Of a DNA stretch of 5,261 nt, positions 5,154-5,261 are shown in pieces; the stretch's first letter is position 1, and every line of letters starts with the position of its first letter. A model generated the notes under the pieces. That model saw only the letters and a program-made list of their open reading frames with translations. It was not told the DNA's origin and did not search any database. Where the stretch lies: positions 1 to 5,261 of the forward strand of contig WTHO01000036.1 of NCBI GenBank assembly GCA_011523115.1, in the 5' to 3' direction. Both the position numbers and the translations under genes were made by a program. Origin of the DNA: Halieaceae bacterium (GTDB lineage: Bacteria > Pseudomonadota > Gammaproteobacteria > Pseudomonadales > Halieaceae).

Positions 5154-5261
5154 CTAGTGCCCCTCGATGTAGGGCTGCGCCAGCCAGGTGCCTTCATAGG
5201 TTTTGGGGCTGACTGTCGCGCCTAGCTGCACACAGGCGGCGGCGATAATGTCCCCGCCCCA
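5154..5261 (-). CDS. Enolase-superfamily (mandelate racemase/muconate lactonizing type) enzyme, 3' end only
   Basis: The frame entering from the right edge gives 35 residues, starting [20 protein letters not shown] and ending [10 protein letters not shown] before TAG (complement of 5154-5156). An Ala-rich helix after Gly-Gly, then a strand and a loop leading to the C-terminal capping strand, is what the end of a mandelate racemase/muconate lactonizing barrel looks like. These enzymes abstract a proton alpha to a carboxylate, using Mg2+, in racemisation, cycloisomerisation or dehydration of acids. The catalytic residues lie outside the window, so substrate and reaction cannot be stated. The expected last part of the family domain is not before this stop but after it, so the product may be truncated or the gene may be a pseudogene. 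It is on the same strand as the Anbu gene, whose start is about 80 bp beyond the second stop, so read-through transcription is possible. Confidence 0.65.
   Translation of the reverse strand, partial: WGGDIIAAACVQLGATVSPKTYEGTWLAQPYIEGH

Noticed and set aside
4969..5157. A 62-codon + strand open frame across the region upstream of the Anbu gene.
   Set aside because: It has no family resemblance and runs antisense to the enolase-like C-terminal frame and across the likely promoter of the Anbu gene.

Overview
The window (about 58-60% G+C by eye, compact, short intergenic gaps) looks like a chromosomal segment of a gammaproteobacterium. A marine Halieaceae/OM60-NOR5-type relative is my guess from the gene mix, but the sequence contains no taxonomic marker. 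No rRNA, tRNA, CRISPR array or insertion sequence was found.

Layout. Positions 1-50 may hold the first codons of a minus-strand gene running off the left edge. It is followed by a 216-bp intergenic stretch with a perfect 14-bp palindrome. A SnoaL-like/NTF2-fold protein (best start 267, end 785, +) follows. After an 85-bp gap comes a tightly coupled three-gene + strand operon: a circularly permuted ATP-grasp protein (871-2319), an alpha-E domain protein (2316-3254) and a zinc-ribbon metallopeptidase with an HExxH motif (3251-4246). The two internal junctions are 4-bp ATGA overlaps. Converging on this operon, and overlapping its end by 26 bp, is a minus-strand proteasome-like Thr peptidase of the Anbu family (4221-4970). 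Upstream of that gene on the same strand is the C-terminus of an enolase-superfamily (mandelate racemase/muconate lactonizing type) enzyme entering from the right edge. Its reading frame is interrupted by an in-frame amber codon at 5154-5156, although recognisable C-terminal sequence continues to 5052.

How they fit together. The ATP-grasp (COG2308-type), alpha-E (COG2307-type) and Anbu peptidase genes belong to a conserved but poorly characterised bacterial neighbourhood. Comparative genomics has proposed that it makes, attaches or processes a peptide, usually with a transglutaminase-like protease as a further member. Here no transglutaminase is visible. A zinc metallopeptidase follows alpha-E, and Anbu is on the opposite strand. 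The window therefore encodes one predicted ATP-dependent ligase, one helical partner and two peptidases of unrelated mechanism. The SnoaL-like and enolase-superfamily genes on the flanks look like unrelated small-molecule metabolism.

The most notable observations are the amber-interrupted enolase C-terminus, the rearranged peptide-ligase/Anbu module, and two perfect inverted repeats that each overlap the -35 element of a candidate minus-strand promoter.
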